Source: Aeolococcus sp050734155 (GTDB lineage Bacteria; Chloroflexota; Dormibacteria; Aeolococcales; Aeolococcaceae). Taken from it: a stretch of DNA of 64,000 nt. The notes beneath the pieces are model-generated. The model saw only the letters and a list, made by a program, of their open reading frames with translations. It made no database searches and was not told the origin of the DNA. The position numbers were made by a program, and so were the translations under genes. Of this stretch, positions 1 through 8,249 are shown in pieces. Every line of letters starts with the position of its first letter. The first letter of the stretch is position 1. The stretch spans positions 62,001 through 126,000 of the forward strand of contig JBOHUD010000064.1 in the NCBI GenBank assembly GCA_050734155.1, given 5' to 3'.

Positions 1-2
1 TG

Positions 3-161
3 TCCGGCCTGGTCACCGGGCTGCACCTGCCCGAGTCGAGCCACCTGCTGCTCCTCGAGGCGGTGGCCGGTGCCGCCCTGGTGGGCGCGGCCTACACAGC
101 CGCCCTGGAGGGCCGCTACCTCTGGCACGAGTTCGGTGATTCGATGCTCTTGCTTCCCTGA
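3..161 (+). CDS. C-terminal end of an unidentified protein (5' truncated)
   Basis: The frame is open from the left edge of the window and stops at TGA 159-161, giving 52 residues. The visible tail is Ala/Leu-rich (LLLLEAVAGAALVGAAY) and could be a last membrane segment followed by a short polar end. I do not recognise the family. It points toward the convergent aminotransferase operon, which ends 42 bases downstream. It could also be a chance open frame, because the upstream part is missing. Confidence 0.35.
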   Translation, partial: SGLVTGLHLPESSHLLLLEAVAGAALVGAAYTAALEGRYLWHEFGDSMLLLP

Positions 162-203
162 CGGCGACGGCGCCGGGCCCGCGCTGCCAGATCGCGCGCG
201 CTG

Positions 204-1580
204 TCAGCTCCCCACCAGGTCGGTCGCGAACTCCCTGAAGTTGTCGATGTAGCGGCGCACGTCGTCGCCGTCGTGCTGCACCGACAGCGTCCAGTTCTCC
301 TCCGCCCCGGGCGCCATGAGCACCCCACGATTGCTCTGATACAGCCACGACAGGTACGGCGCCGCCTTGTCGATGTCGAGATAGTCGCGGTAGTTGCGCA
401 CGCGCTCCCTGCGGTAGGTGACGCAGCCGCGCGCGGCCAGGGTGAGCGCATGGAAGGGCAGCCCGTGGTCGGCGATGACCCGGTCCAGGCCACCCTGCAA
501 CTCCTCTGCGAGCGCGTCGAAGTGCGCGTAGGCAGCCGGCGTCAGGACCTCGAACAGGGTGGCGTGGGCGGCGGCGATGGTCAGGGGATTGCCGTTGAAG
601 GTGCCCATCTGGGCCACGCGTCCCTCGCTGATCGTGGCCATCACGTCCTCGCGCCCACCGATGGCCCCGCAGGGCAGCCCTCCCCCGATCGCCTTGGCGA
701 GGCAGACCAGGTCGGGGACGGTGCCGAATCGCTCGGTGGCGCCGCCCGCCGCGATGGTCACGCCCGTCTTCACCTCGTCGAAGACGAGCAGCGCATTGTG
801 GCGGTGGGCGATGTCGCGAACTCCCGCCAGGTAGCCATCGCCGGGCAGGACGATGCCGATGTTCATCATCACCGGCTCGACCACGACGGCGGCGATGTCA
901 TCGTGGGCGGCGAAGGCGCGTTCCAGGGCTTCGAGATCGTTGAAGGGCACCACGGTGACGAGGTCGACGCTCGCCTGGGGGATGCCCTCGCAGTAGCGCA
1001 CCGAGTTGGGCTGCCCGGCCGGCCCCATGAGGTCGGCAGCGGGCTCGACGCTGACCAGGAGGGAATCGTGGTGGCCGTGGTACGACGCCTCGATCTTGAC
1101 CAGGCGCTCCCGGCCGGTGAAGCCGCGCGCCAGGCGCACCGCGTCGAGGGTCGACTCCGTGCCGCTGTTGGTGAAGCGCCACTGCGGTTGCGAGAAGCGA
1201 CGGGCCAGCTCCTCGGCGACGGTGACATCCTCGGCCACCGGCTGGGCGAAGTGCGATCCTCGCGCCATGCGGTCGGTGACCGCCGCCACCACCGCGGGAT
1301 GGGCGTGCCCCACCACCATGACCCCGAACCCATTGTGGAAGTCGACGTACTCGTTGCCATCCACATCCCAGACGCGGCTGCCGTTGCCGCGGTCGATGAA
1401 CACCGGCTGTGGCGGCGTGTCCTGAAAGGATGACGGCACCCCGCGCGGCATCGACCTGGTCGCCTGCTCCCACAGCTGCCGCGACCTCTGGCGTCTGGCC
1501 ACGAACTCCCGCTCCTCGCGCTCGGTCAGCTCCGCCATCCGGCGCGGGTCGATGCCGGCGATCCTGGCGTCAGTTGCCAT
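204..1580 (-). CDS. Class III aminotransferase, glutamate-1-semialdehyde aminomutase-like
   Basis: PLP-dependent class III aminotransferase of 458 residues. Visible features are the cofactor-binding Asp in FDEVKTG (D268), the Schiff-base Lys in CLAKAIGGGLP (K296), SYHGHHD (167-172) and FTNSGTEST (136-143). The layout is closest to glutamate-1-semialdehyde 2,1-aminomutases and related omega-aminotransferases. Its place behind a GABA-type transaminase and an amino acid permease makes amine or amino acid catabolism more likely than haem synthesis (inference). ATG at 1578-1580 is chosen because GAGGAAG lies just upstream. The start overlaps the end of the upstream transaminase by 11 nt, so the two are probably translationally coupled. 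The true substrate cannot be read from the sequence. Confidence 0.88.
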   Translation of the reverse strand: MATDARIAGIDPRRMAELTEREEREFVARRQRSRQLWEQATRSMPRGVPSSFQDTPPQPVFIDRGNGSRVWDVDGNEYVDFHNGFGVMVVGHAHPAVVAAVTDRMARGSHFAQPVAEDVTVAEELARRFSQPQWRFTNSGTESTLDAVRLARGFTGRERLVKIEASYHGHHDSLLVSVEPAADLMGPAGQPNSVRYCEGIPQASVDLVTVVPFNDLEALERAFAAHDDIAAVVVEPVMMNIGIVLPGDGYLAGVRDIAHRHNALLVFDEVKTGVTIAAGGATERFGTVPDLVCLAKAIGGGLPCGAIGGREDVMATISEGRVAQMGTFNGNPLTIAAAHATLFEVLTPAAYAHFDALAEELQGGLDRVIADHGLPFHALTLAARGCVTYRRERVRNYRDYLDIDKAAPYLSWLYQSNRGVLMAPGAEENWTLSVQHDGDDVRRYIDNFREFATDLVGS

Positions 1581-2907
1581 GGTTCTTCCTCGTGGCGGTG
1601 GCGGGCTGAGTGGTGGCCGCGGCAAGGTCGGCGGCGACGGCGGCGTCGAGTGACTGCTCGAGGATGTCCAGCCCCGCCGCCAGCTCGTCGTCGCCGATCG
1701 TCAGCGGCATGAGCAGACGGATGACATTGTCGTGCAACCCCGCGCGGAGCAGGGCCAGCCCCCGGGCGTGGGCCTCGCGCAGCACGGCGTCGGCGAGCGC
1801 CGCAGCGGGTTCGCGGCTGGAGCGGTTGCGCACCAGTTCCATGGCGGTCATGGCACCGATGCCGCGCACATCGCCAATGCACGCCTGGCGCTCCTGCATC
1901 GCCCGCATGCGCCTCATGGCGATGGCGCCCACCTGGCGTGCCCGGGCGCAGATGCCGTCGCGTTCGATGACGTCAAGCACCGCCAGGGCGGCTGCGCAGG
2001 CCACGGGGTTGCCCCCGAACGTCCCCCCCAGCCCGCCGGGCTCGGGTGCGTCCATCAGCTCGGCGCGCCCCACCACCGCGGCCAGGGGCAGGCCGCCGCC
2101 CAGCGATTTGGCCAGCAGCACCATGTCGGGCTCGACGCCGAAATGGGTCACCGCGAACAGCTCGCCGGTGCGGGCCACCCCGCTCTGGACCTCGTCGGCG
2201 ATCAGTGGGATGTCGAGCTCGCGCAGCAGCTGCGCCAGCCGGGGCAGGAAGTCGGGCGGCGGCACCACGAAGCCCCCCTCACCCTGGACCGGCTCGACGA
2301 TCACGGCAGCGACCCGGTCGGGCGGGATCTGGGCGGCGAAGAGCGAGCGCAGGGCGTCGAGGCTGATGTCGCTGGTCACGTCCTGGTAGGCGCAGGGATA
2401 CGGCGCCTGGTACACCTCGGGCGCGTAGGGGCCGAAGTTCTGCTTGTAGGGATGCACCTTGCCGGTCAGGGTCATGGTCAGCAGGGTGCGGCCGTGGAAG
2501 CTGTTGTGGAAGCTGATGATCGCCGGGCGGCCGGTGGCCTGGCGGACGATCTTCACGGCGTTCTCGACTGCCTCCGCACCGCTGTTGACGAGCAGCGCGC
2601 GCGCCGGGGCGGGCACGGGCGCGAGCGCGCACAGCCGTCTGCAGAGGTCGACGTAGACATCGGGGAGCATCACCGGTGCGCCGGAGTGGACGAGACGGTC
2701 GACCTGCGCATGGATCGCCGCGAGCACGTCGGGCTGTCCGTGGCCGAGGTTCATGACGCTGATGCCGCTGGCGAAGTCGAGGAAGCGCCTGCCGTCGGCG
2801 TCGACCAGCGCGGTTCCCTGCGCGGCATGCGCGAACCCCGCCATTGCCGATCCCATGCCGCGGGCCACGGAGCTCGCCCGCTGCTGCTGGAGCTCAGCGT
2901 TGGGCAT
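1570..2907 (-). CDS. gabT: 4-aminobutyrate-type aminotransferase (class III)
   Basis: 445-residue class III aminotransferase. It would move the amino group of GABA or a similar omega-amino acid to 2-oxoglutarate using PLP. It shows LVNSGAEAVENAVK (106-119), SFHNSFHGRT (132-141), VIVEPVQGEGG (202-212), the PLP Asp in IADEVQSG (D238) and the Schiff-base Lys in LLAKSLGGG (K267), all typical of the GabT/PuuE group. It starts 5 nt after the permease stop codon and overlaps the next aminotransferase by 11 nt, so permease, gabT-like gene and second transaminase form one operon. With the aldehyde dehydrogenase and amine oxidase across the divergent promoter it fits a putrescine-to-GABA-to-succinate route. 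Exact substrate is inferred from context. Confidence 0.88.
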   Translation of the reverse strand: MPNAELQQQRASSVARGMGSAMAGFAHAAQGTALVDADGRRFLDFASGISVMNLGHGQPDVLAAIHAQVDRLVHSGAPVMLPDVYVDLCRRLCALAPVPAPARALLVNSGAEAVENAVKIVRQATGRPAIISFHNSFHGRTLLTMTLTGKVHPYKQNFGPYAPEVYQAPYPCAYQDVTSDISLDALRSLFAAQIPPDRVAAVIVEPVQGEGGFVVPPPDFLPRLAQLLRELDIPLIADEVQSGVARTGELFAVTHFGVEPDMVLLAKSLGGGLPLAAVVGRAELMDAPEPGGLGGTFGGNPVACAAALAVLDVIERDGICARARQVGAIAMRRMRAMQERQACIGDVRGIGAMTAMELVRNRSSREPAAALADAVLREAHARGLALLRAGLHDNVIRLLMPLTIGDDELAAGLDILEQSLDAAVAADLAAATTQPATATRKNHGN

Positions 2908-2912
2908 GGGTT

Positions 2913-4427
2913 CTAGCTGATCGGACCTGCCGGCGATGCCGTCAGCTGGCCGTCCGTCATGATGTACGACACCGTCTTCTCGCGGAAGAATCCAGACCGG
3001 TTGGTGACCACCGCGAGCAGCAGCAGCGGCACCCCGGCGCCGACGGCGACGAGCACCGGCAGGGCGACTGTGATGTCCGAGATCCACGACTGGTACACCA
3101 CGTACCCGCCGATGGCCAGCAGGAAGAGGCCTCCCAGGAGGGGAAGGATCCCGGCGAAGATCAGCAGCCGCGGGCTGCTGGACAGGACCCTGCGGAAGGC
3201 CCAGGCCGAGGCCACGCCGGTGATGCCGTAGTACAGCGCCACCAGGACGCCGATGTCGAGGATGAGGTTGTTGAACACCGTCGAGACGTTCGACGAGACC
3301 ACGGTGAGAACGACCACCAGGAGAGCCAGACCGGAGGAGATGATGGTTCCGATCCAGGGGGTGAGCCACTCCCCGTGCACCCGGCCGAACGCCTTTGGGA
3401 ACACCCCATCGCGCGCCATCGAGAACGTCAACCGGCTCGAGGGCAGCAGGGTCGTCTGGGTTGTCGCCACCGTCGACGACAGGACCGCGAGCACCATCAC
3501 GTAGGCGATCGGCGTCCCCGACAGCTGCTGCGCGAAGAAGTAGAGGATGTTGCTCTGATTCTTGGTGATGGCATCCTGTGACAGGAACATCTGGATGGCG
3601 ACGATGGCCGCGAGAAAGATGAAGAGCAGGATGAACATGCTGAGGATTCCCGCCTGCCCGGGCGAGCGCTCGGCGCGCTTGGTCTCCTCGTTGACGTTTG
3701 CCGCCGTGTCCCAGCCCCAGAAGAAGAAGACCGCGATCGCGGCTCCCGCGGCCACCGCGCTGAGGTCGCCCAGCGAGCCGGGGTTGAACCAGCTGCCCGA
3801 GAAGCTCGTCGCCACCGGATGGCTGCCCGTGGCGACCTTCACCAGGGCGACGACCACGAAGCCGAGAACGATCAGGTACTCGATGAACACCATCGCCCAC
3901 TGGAAGTTGGCCGTGATCCGGATCCCCCGGACCACCATGAAGGTGACCAGTGCCAGCCAGAGCACCGCCACCCCCGCCACCCAGCGGTTGTCGCCGGCGA
4001 CATCGGCGCTGATCTGCCCGGGGAAGATGCTGTTGAGCAGTTGCAGGGTGTAGCTGCCGGCGAGGATGGGAGCGGCCGCGCAGAACAGCACGTTGGCAGC
4101 GAGCTGGATCCACCCGGAGAGCCACCCGATGTAGGGGTTGAGAGTCCGGCTGACCCATGAGTACGAGGCGCCGCAGTTGGGGTCCATGCGGTTCAGGTAG
4201 TAGTACGCCATGGCGATGAAGAGCACCGGCAGGAAGCCCACCAGGATGGCCGCCGGAGACGCCAGCCCCACCGCCGCGACCAGCACGGCCGCGGTCGCCG
4301 CCAGCGTGTAGGCCGGGGCCACGCTTGAGGTGGCGATGATCGTCGAATCGAAGAGGCTGAGCTCGTTGGTCTTGAGCTGCGAGACGACCGGCGTCCCATG
4401 AACCAGTGGCTCTGCGATCGTGGCCAT
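2913..4427 (-). CDS. APC-family amino acid/polyamine permease
   Basis: 504-residue integral membrane protein with about 12 hydrophobic segments and the layout of the amino acid-polyamine-organocation (APC) superfamily. The first segment follows a polar N-terminus (about residues 30-55), and the consensus-like stretches LNRMDPNCGASYSW and FFFWGWDTAANVNEETK are present. Family members import amino acids or amines by proton symport. It is first in the operon with two class III aminotransferases and is divergent from a PuuR-like regulator, so GABA or putrescine is a reasonable substrate guess. ATG 4425-4427 is preceded by GGGGGTGGAG. Confidence 0.88.
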   Translation of the reverse strand: MATIAEPLVHGTPVVSQLKTNELSLFDSTIIATSSVAPAYTLAATAAVLVAAVGLASPAAILVGFLPVLFIAMAYYYLNRMDPNCGASYSWVSRTLNPYIGWLSGWIQLAANVLFCAAAPILAGSYTLQLLNSIFPGQISADVAGDNRWVAGVAVLWLALVTFMVVRGIRITANFQWAMVFIEYLIVLGFVVVALVKVATGSHPVATSFSGSWFNPGSLGDLSAVAAGAAIAVFFFWGWDTAANVNEETKRAERSPGQAGILSMFILLFIFLAAIVAIQMFLSQDAITKNQSNILYFFAQQLSGTPIAYVMVLAVLSSTVATTQTTLLPSSRLTFSMARDGVFPKAFGRVHGEWLTPWIGTIISSGLALLVVVLTVVSSNVSTVFNNLILDIGVLVALYYGITGVASAWAFRRVLSSSPRLLIFAGILPLLGGLFLLAIGGYVVYQSWISDITVALPVLVAVGAGVPLLLLAVVTNRSGFFREKTVSYIMTDGQLTASPAGPIS

Positions 4428-4455
4428 CGTCTCCACCCCCCGGCACGCCGTCGAT

Positions 4456-4474
4456 CTTGCAGAACATCTGCAAG
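4456..4474. promoter_or_regulatory. Perfect palindrome in the divergent promoter region
   Basis: CTTGCAGAACATCTGCAAG has 8-bp arms and a 3-nt centre. It sits in the 114-bp gap between the permease operon (minus) and the MerR-XRE-cupin regulator (plus). This is the expected place for the operator of the adjacent regulator. Assignment to that protein is inference. Confidence 0.6.
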
Positions 4475-4541
4475 GAGCGGTGCACACCGTAGCGTCGGGT
4501 GGTAGGCTCGTCAAGTGGGTCCACCACACTGGGAGCGGGTC

Positions 4542-5357
4542 GTGAGCACCTCGACGGCGGCGCGCTACTCGGTCAGCGAGGTGGCCCGCATGGTCGGCAT
4601 CAGCCCCTCCACCCTGCGTGCCTGGGAGCAGCACGGGCTGGTGCGCTGCTCGCGCAACGCGGCCGGCTGGCGCAGGTACGACAGCCTCGACGTCACCCGG
4701 GCTCGCCAGGTTCACCGCCTGCGCGAGGTTGAGGGCCTCGCCGTCCACGCCATCCGGCGCCGCCTGCACGGCGCCGGGCCGCGTGCCCGAGGCCGTGCGC
4801 TGCACGCCGCCAGAGGGCCCGCGGAGAGCCTGGGCATGCGGCTGCGCGAGAAACGCACCGACTGTGGGCTGTCGCTGCGCGCGCTGGCCGCAGCGGCGGG
4901 CGTCTCGCCCTCGCTGGTGTCGGGTGTGGAGCGCGGTGCGGTGCAGCCCTCGCTGGCTTCGCTGCAGAAGCTGAGCGCCGCGCTGGGGACCAGCGTCGGC
5001 GAGCTCCTCGTGGTCCGGACGCCGGCCTGCCAGCCCATCGGAGGCGACGTCGCGCCGCTCGAGATCCCGGTGCCCGGCGTGCGCATCGAGGACCTGTCGG
5101 GGACGGCGCGGCTGCTCGAGCCGCAGCGCTTCAGCGTCGATCCCGGTCACGGCAGCGGCGAGGAGTACGCGCACGACGGCGAGGAGTTCCTCTACGTGGT
5201 CGACGGCACCCTCTCGATCACCCTGGACGGCCGCGACCAGTTCGACATCGAGGCGGGGATGTCGCTGTGCTTCGAATCGACCCGCCGGCACCGCTGGTGG
5301 AATCCCGGCAACGTGGTCACCAAGGTGCTCTGGATCAACACACCGCGCAGCTTCTGA
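4542..5357 (+). CDS. MerR-XRE-cupin fusion transcriptional regulator (PuuR-like C-terminal part)
   Basis: 271-residue regulator with three parts. A MerR-type winged helix-turn-helix spans about 8-76 (SVSEVARMVGISPSTLRAWE and GWRRYDSLDVTR). A second, XRE-type helix-turn-helix spans about 100-160 (LRALAAAAGVSPSLVSGVE). A cupin sensory domain lies in about 185-270 (EYAHDGEEFLYVVDGTLSI and HRWWNPGN). XRE-cupin proteins such as PuuR control putrescine and other amine degradation; the extra MerR head is unusual. GTG 4542 is chosen because GGGAG lies 6 nt upstream; an earlier ATG at 4515 has no clear ribosome site. It diverges from the permease operon and is co-oriented with the aldehyde dehydrogenase 27 bp downstream. 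A palindrome in the divergent gap is the likely operator. Confidence 0.85.
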   Translation: MSTSTAARYSVSEVARMVGISPSTLRAWEQHGLVRCSRNAAGWRRYDSLDVTRARQVHRLREVEGLAVHAIRRRLHGAGPRARGRALHAARGPAESLGMRLREKRTDCGLSLRALAAAAGVSPSLVSGVERGAVQPSLASLQKLSAALGTSVGELLVVRTPACQPIGGDVAPLEIPVPGVRIEDLSGTARLLEPQRFSVDPGHGSGEEYAHDGEEFLYVVDGTLSITLDGRDQFDIEAGMSLCFESTRRHRWWNPGNVVTKVLWINTPRSF

Positions 5358-5384
5358 CGCGGCCACGCACATCGGGGGTTGGAC

Positions 5385-6824
5385 ATGGCTGTCACGGTGG
5401 AGACGGTGCGAAATGTTGTGGGCGGCGAGCTGGTCGAGCCGCGCGGCGCGGCCACGCTGCCGATCATCGATCCCTCCACCGGAGAGGTGGTCGCGCACTC
5501 CCCTCTCTCCGGAGCCGACGACGTGGACCTGGCATACCAGGCAGCGCAGGACGCCTTTCCACGCTGGCGCGACACCACCCCGAGGCAGCGCAGCCTGGCC
5601 ATGCTGCGCTTCGCCGACATCCTCGAGGCTCACGGGCGGGAGCTGGTGGAGCTGGAGTGCCGAAACACAGGCAAGCCGCTGGCCCTGACCGAGAGCGAGG
5701 AGCTGCCCCTGCTCCATGACACGCTGCGATTCATGGCCGGCGCGGCGCGCTGTCTCGAGGGGGCCGCCTCAGCCGAGTACATGGACGGGCACACCAGCTG
5801 GATCCGGCGCGAACCGGTCGGCGTGTGCGGCCAGGTGACCCCCTGGAACTACCCCATGCTGATGGCGGCGTGGAAGTTCGCGCCGGCCATCGCCGCGGGC
5901 AACACGGTGGTGCTCAAGCCGTCGGAGACGACGCCGCTGACCACCGTCCGGATGGCCGAGCTCGCCCGTGAGGTGCTGCCCCCGGGGGTGCTCAACGTGG
6001 TGTGCGGCGATCGCAGCACCGGGGCGGCGGTGGTGGCGCACCGCGTCCCCGCCATGGTCTCGATCACGGGCAGCGTCCGCGCCGGCCGGGAGGTTGCCCG
6101 GGCGGCGGCGGCCGACCTCAAGCGAGTCCATCTCGAGCTCGGAGGCAAGGCGCCGGTGATCGTCTTCGACGACGCCGACGTCGAGGCGGCCGCCGAGCTG
6201 ATCGCCGGAGCCGCGTACTTCAACGCCGGGCAGGACTGCACCGCGGCGACCCGCGTCCTCGCCGGCGCGCACGTGCACGACGACCTCCTCAGCGCCCTCG
6301 CCGCGAAGGCCCGGACCACGCACACAGGTCCACCCTCGGATGAGCGGGCGGCATATGGACCGCTCAACAATCGGGATCAGCTGGCCCGGGTGCGCGGCTT
6401 CCTCGACAGGCTGCCCGACCACGCGTCCATCGCCGCCGGCGGTGCCGCCGCGTCGGGCCCCGGGTTCTTCCAGGAGGCGACCGTCGTCTCCGGGTTGCGC
6501 CAGGACGACGACATGATCCAGCAGGAGATGTTCGGTCCCGTGGTCACAGTGCAGAGGTTCAGCGACGAGGACGAGGCTCTCCGCTGGGCCAACGGCGTCG
6601 AGTACGGGTTGGCCTCCAGCGTCTGGACGCGCGACCATGGACGCGCCATGAGGATGTCGCGGCTTCTCGACTTCGGCTGTGTCTGGATCAACACCCACAT
6701 CCCCCTGGTGTCCGAGATGCCCCACGGAGGGTTCAAGCATTCGGGGTACGGCAAGGACCTCTCGATGTACGGCCTGGCGGACTACACGCGCATCAAGCAC
6801 GTGATGTCGAACATCGGGGTGTGA
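5385..6824 (+). CDS. NAD-dependent aldehyde dehydrogenase (aminobutyraldehyde/betaine aldehyde type)
   Basis: 479-residue aldehyde dehydrogenase oxidising an aldehyde to the acid with NAD(P)+. Catalytic and binding residues are visible: VTPWNYP (oxyanion Asn155), LELGGKAP (general base Glu251) and NAGQDCTAATR (nucleophile Cys285). GQDCTA is typical of gamma-aminobutyraldehyde dehydrogenases such as PatD, and the linked oxidase and GABA transaminase support that choice. ATG 5385 is chosen because GGGGG lies about 6 nt upstream. A TTG two codons earlier is less likely. Its stop codon overlaps the GTG start of the next gene (GTGA), so the two are co-translated. Confidence 0.9.
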   Translation: MAVTVETVRNVVGGELVEPRGAATLPIIDPSTGEVVAHSPLSGADDVDLAYQAAQDAFPRWRDTTPRQRSLAMLRFADILEAHGRELVELECRNTGKPLALTESEELPLLHDTLRFMAGAARCLEGAASAEYMDGHTSWIRREPVGVCGQVTPWNYPMLMAAWKFAPAIAAGNTVVLKPSETTPLTTVRMAELAREVLPPGVLNVVCGDRSTGAAVVAHRVPAMVSITGSVRAGREVARAAAADLKRVHLELGGKAPVIVFDDADVEAAAELIAGAAYFNAGQDCTAATRVLAGAHVHDDLLSALAAKARTTHTGPPSDERAAYGPLNNRDQLARVRGFLDRLPDHASIAAGGAAASGPGFFQEATVVSGLRQDDDMIQQEMFGPVVTVQRFSDEDEALRWANGVEYGLASSVWTRDHGRAMRMSRLLDFGCVWINTHIPLVSEMPHGGFKHSGYGKDLSMYGLADYTRIKHVMSNIGV

Positions 6825-8212
6825 GCGCCGCCGGCTCACCGCGGTATCGCGGGCTCAGCCTGTGGCTCGACACCGTCGACGACGACCTCACGCCGCGGGC
6901 GGCGCTGGACTCCGGCTGCACCGTGGACGTGGCCATCGTCGGGGCGGGCTACACCGGCCTCTGGACGGCATATGCGCTGGCCCAGCGGGACCCCAGCCTG
7001 CGCATCCTGGTGCTGGAACGCGAGATCGCCGGCTTCGGGGCGAGCGGACGCAATGGTGGCTGGTGCAGCGACCTCTTTCCGGTGTCGTGGGAGCGGGTGG
7101 TTCGACAGGTGGGGCTGGAGGCGGCGCAGGCCATGCATGGCGCGCTCGCCCAGGGGATCGACGACATCGCCGCCACCCTGCAGAGAGAGCGCATCGACGC
7201 CGACCTGGCCCGGGGCGGGTGCCTCACCGTGGCCATGACCGCAGTGCAGGAAGCCAAGCTGCGCAGCCCGGCGGCAACTTCCCCGGTGCGCCAGGGCGTG
7301 CCCCTGGGGCTGGGCTGGCTCGACGCAGCCCACGCAGCCGAGCTCGTGCGCGTGCCCGGCTGCCGCGGGGCCCTCTACACGCCCCACTGTGCGCGCCTCC
7401 ATCCGGGAAAGCTGGTTCGGGGACTGGCCCGGGCGGTGGAGCGCGCCGGGGTCCGCATCGCCGAGCGCACCGCCGTGCTCGAGGTGCGGCCCCACGCCGC
7501 GATCACCGCCCGCGGCACGGTGCGCGCTCAGACCGTGGTGCGTGCCACCGAGGCGTACACCGCCGGCCTGCCCGGCGAGCATCGCGCGCTGCTGCCCCTC
7601 TACTCGTTGATGATCGCCACGGCGCCGCTGCCCGACCGGGCCTGGGCGGAGATCGGCTGGTCGCGCGGAGAGACGCTCAACGACGGTCGCCACCTGATCA
7701 TCTACGCGCAGCGCACCGCCGACGGGCGGATCGCCTTCGGCGGCCGCGGAGCGCCGTACCACTTCGGCTCGCGGGTGGCCGACGACTTCGACCGCGACCC
7801 CGCCGTGTTCGCTGCCCTGGAGGACTCTCTGCACGAGCTGGTGCCGCAGACGCGAGGGGTGGCCGTGACCCATCGCTGGGGAGGCCCGATCGGCGTGGCC
7901 AGGGACTGGTGGCCGTCGGTGACCCTCGACACAGGCTCCGGCATCGCCTCGGCGGGTGGCTACGCCGGCGACGGGGTCACCGCCAGCAACGTGGCCGGAC
8001 GCACGCTGGCCGATCTCATCCTGTCGCGAGACACCGCGCTGACGCGCCTGGCCTGGGTGCAGCATCACGCGCGACGCTGGGAGCCGGAACCGCTGCGCTG
8101 GCTCGCCGTCAACCTCAGCGTGCACGCGATGCGTGGGGCGGACGCGGTGGAACGTCGCACCGGCAAGCCGTCCCGGCGCGCCCGCCTGGTCACTCGCGTG
8201 CAGGGCCGCTGA
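6821..8212 (+). CDS. FAD-dependent amine/amino acid oxidoreductase (DAO family, PuuB-like)
   Basis: 463-residue flavoprotein of the D-amino-acid-oxidase-like superfamily. The dinucleotide fold VAIVGAGYTGLWTAYAL is near the N-terminus (Gly41, Gly43, Gly46), followed by FGASGRNGGWCS, typical of gamma-glutamylputrescine oxidases and related amine oxidases. The C-terminal SAGGYAGDGVTASNVAGRT is the second flavin-contacting region. It overlaps the aldehyde dehydrogenase by 4 nt, so the product aldehyde probably feeds directly into that enzyme. No gamma-glutamylputrescine synthetase is seen in the window, so the free amine may be the substrate here. Confidence 0.85.
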   Translation: MSAAGSPRYRGLSLWLDTVDDDLTPRAALDSGCTVDVAIVGAGYTGLWTAYALAQRDPSLRILVLEREIAGFGASGRNGGWCSDLFPVSWERVVRQVGLEAAQAMHGALAQGIDDIAATLQRERIDADLARGGCLTVAMTAVQEAKLRSPAATSPVRQGVPLGLGWLDAAHAAELVRVPGCRGALYTPHCARLHPGKLVRGLARAVERAGVRIAERTAVLEVRPHAAITARGTVRAQTVVRATEAYTAGLPGEHRALLPLYSLMIATAPLPDRAWAEIGWSRGETLNDGRHLIIYAQRTADGRIAFGGRGAPYHFGSRVADDFDRDPAVFAALEDSLHELVPQTRGVAVTHRWGGPIGVARDWWPSVTLDTGSGIASAGGYAGDGVTASNVAGRTLADLILSRDTALTRLAWVQHHARRWEPEPLRWLAVNLSVHAMRGADAVERRTGKPSRRARLVTRVQGR

Positions 8213-8237
8213 CCTGCCGCCGGCGGTCCGTCCCGGG

Positions 8238-8243
8238 TAGCGT
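8238..8243 (+). promoter_or_regulatory. -10 element TAGCGT for a leaderless GTG start
   Basis: TAGCGT ends 6 nt before GTG 8250 of the permease, with no Shine-Dalgarno site between. Transcription would start at or next to the start codon. Confidence 0.5.
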
Positions 8244-8249
8244 GGCGCG

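Noticed and set aside
273..1433. Long plus-strand frame opposite the first aminotransferase
   Set aside because: An antisense open frame typical of high-GC DNA. No motif, and the minus-strand frame shows the full aminotransferase signature.
1570..4527. A 985-codon open frame covering the gabT gene and running on antisense-like through the permease
   Set aside because: Only its last 445 codons have family features. The upstream part is another frame of the permease gene, where codon bias and membrane segments lie.
2913..5717. A 934-codon frame that includes the permease and continues through the regulator and aldehyde dehydrogenase region
   Set aside because: The permease begins at ATG 4427 with a ribosome site. 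The extension is opposite the regulator and dehydrogenase genes and has no family features.
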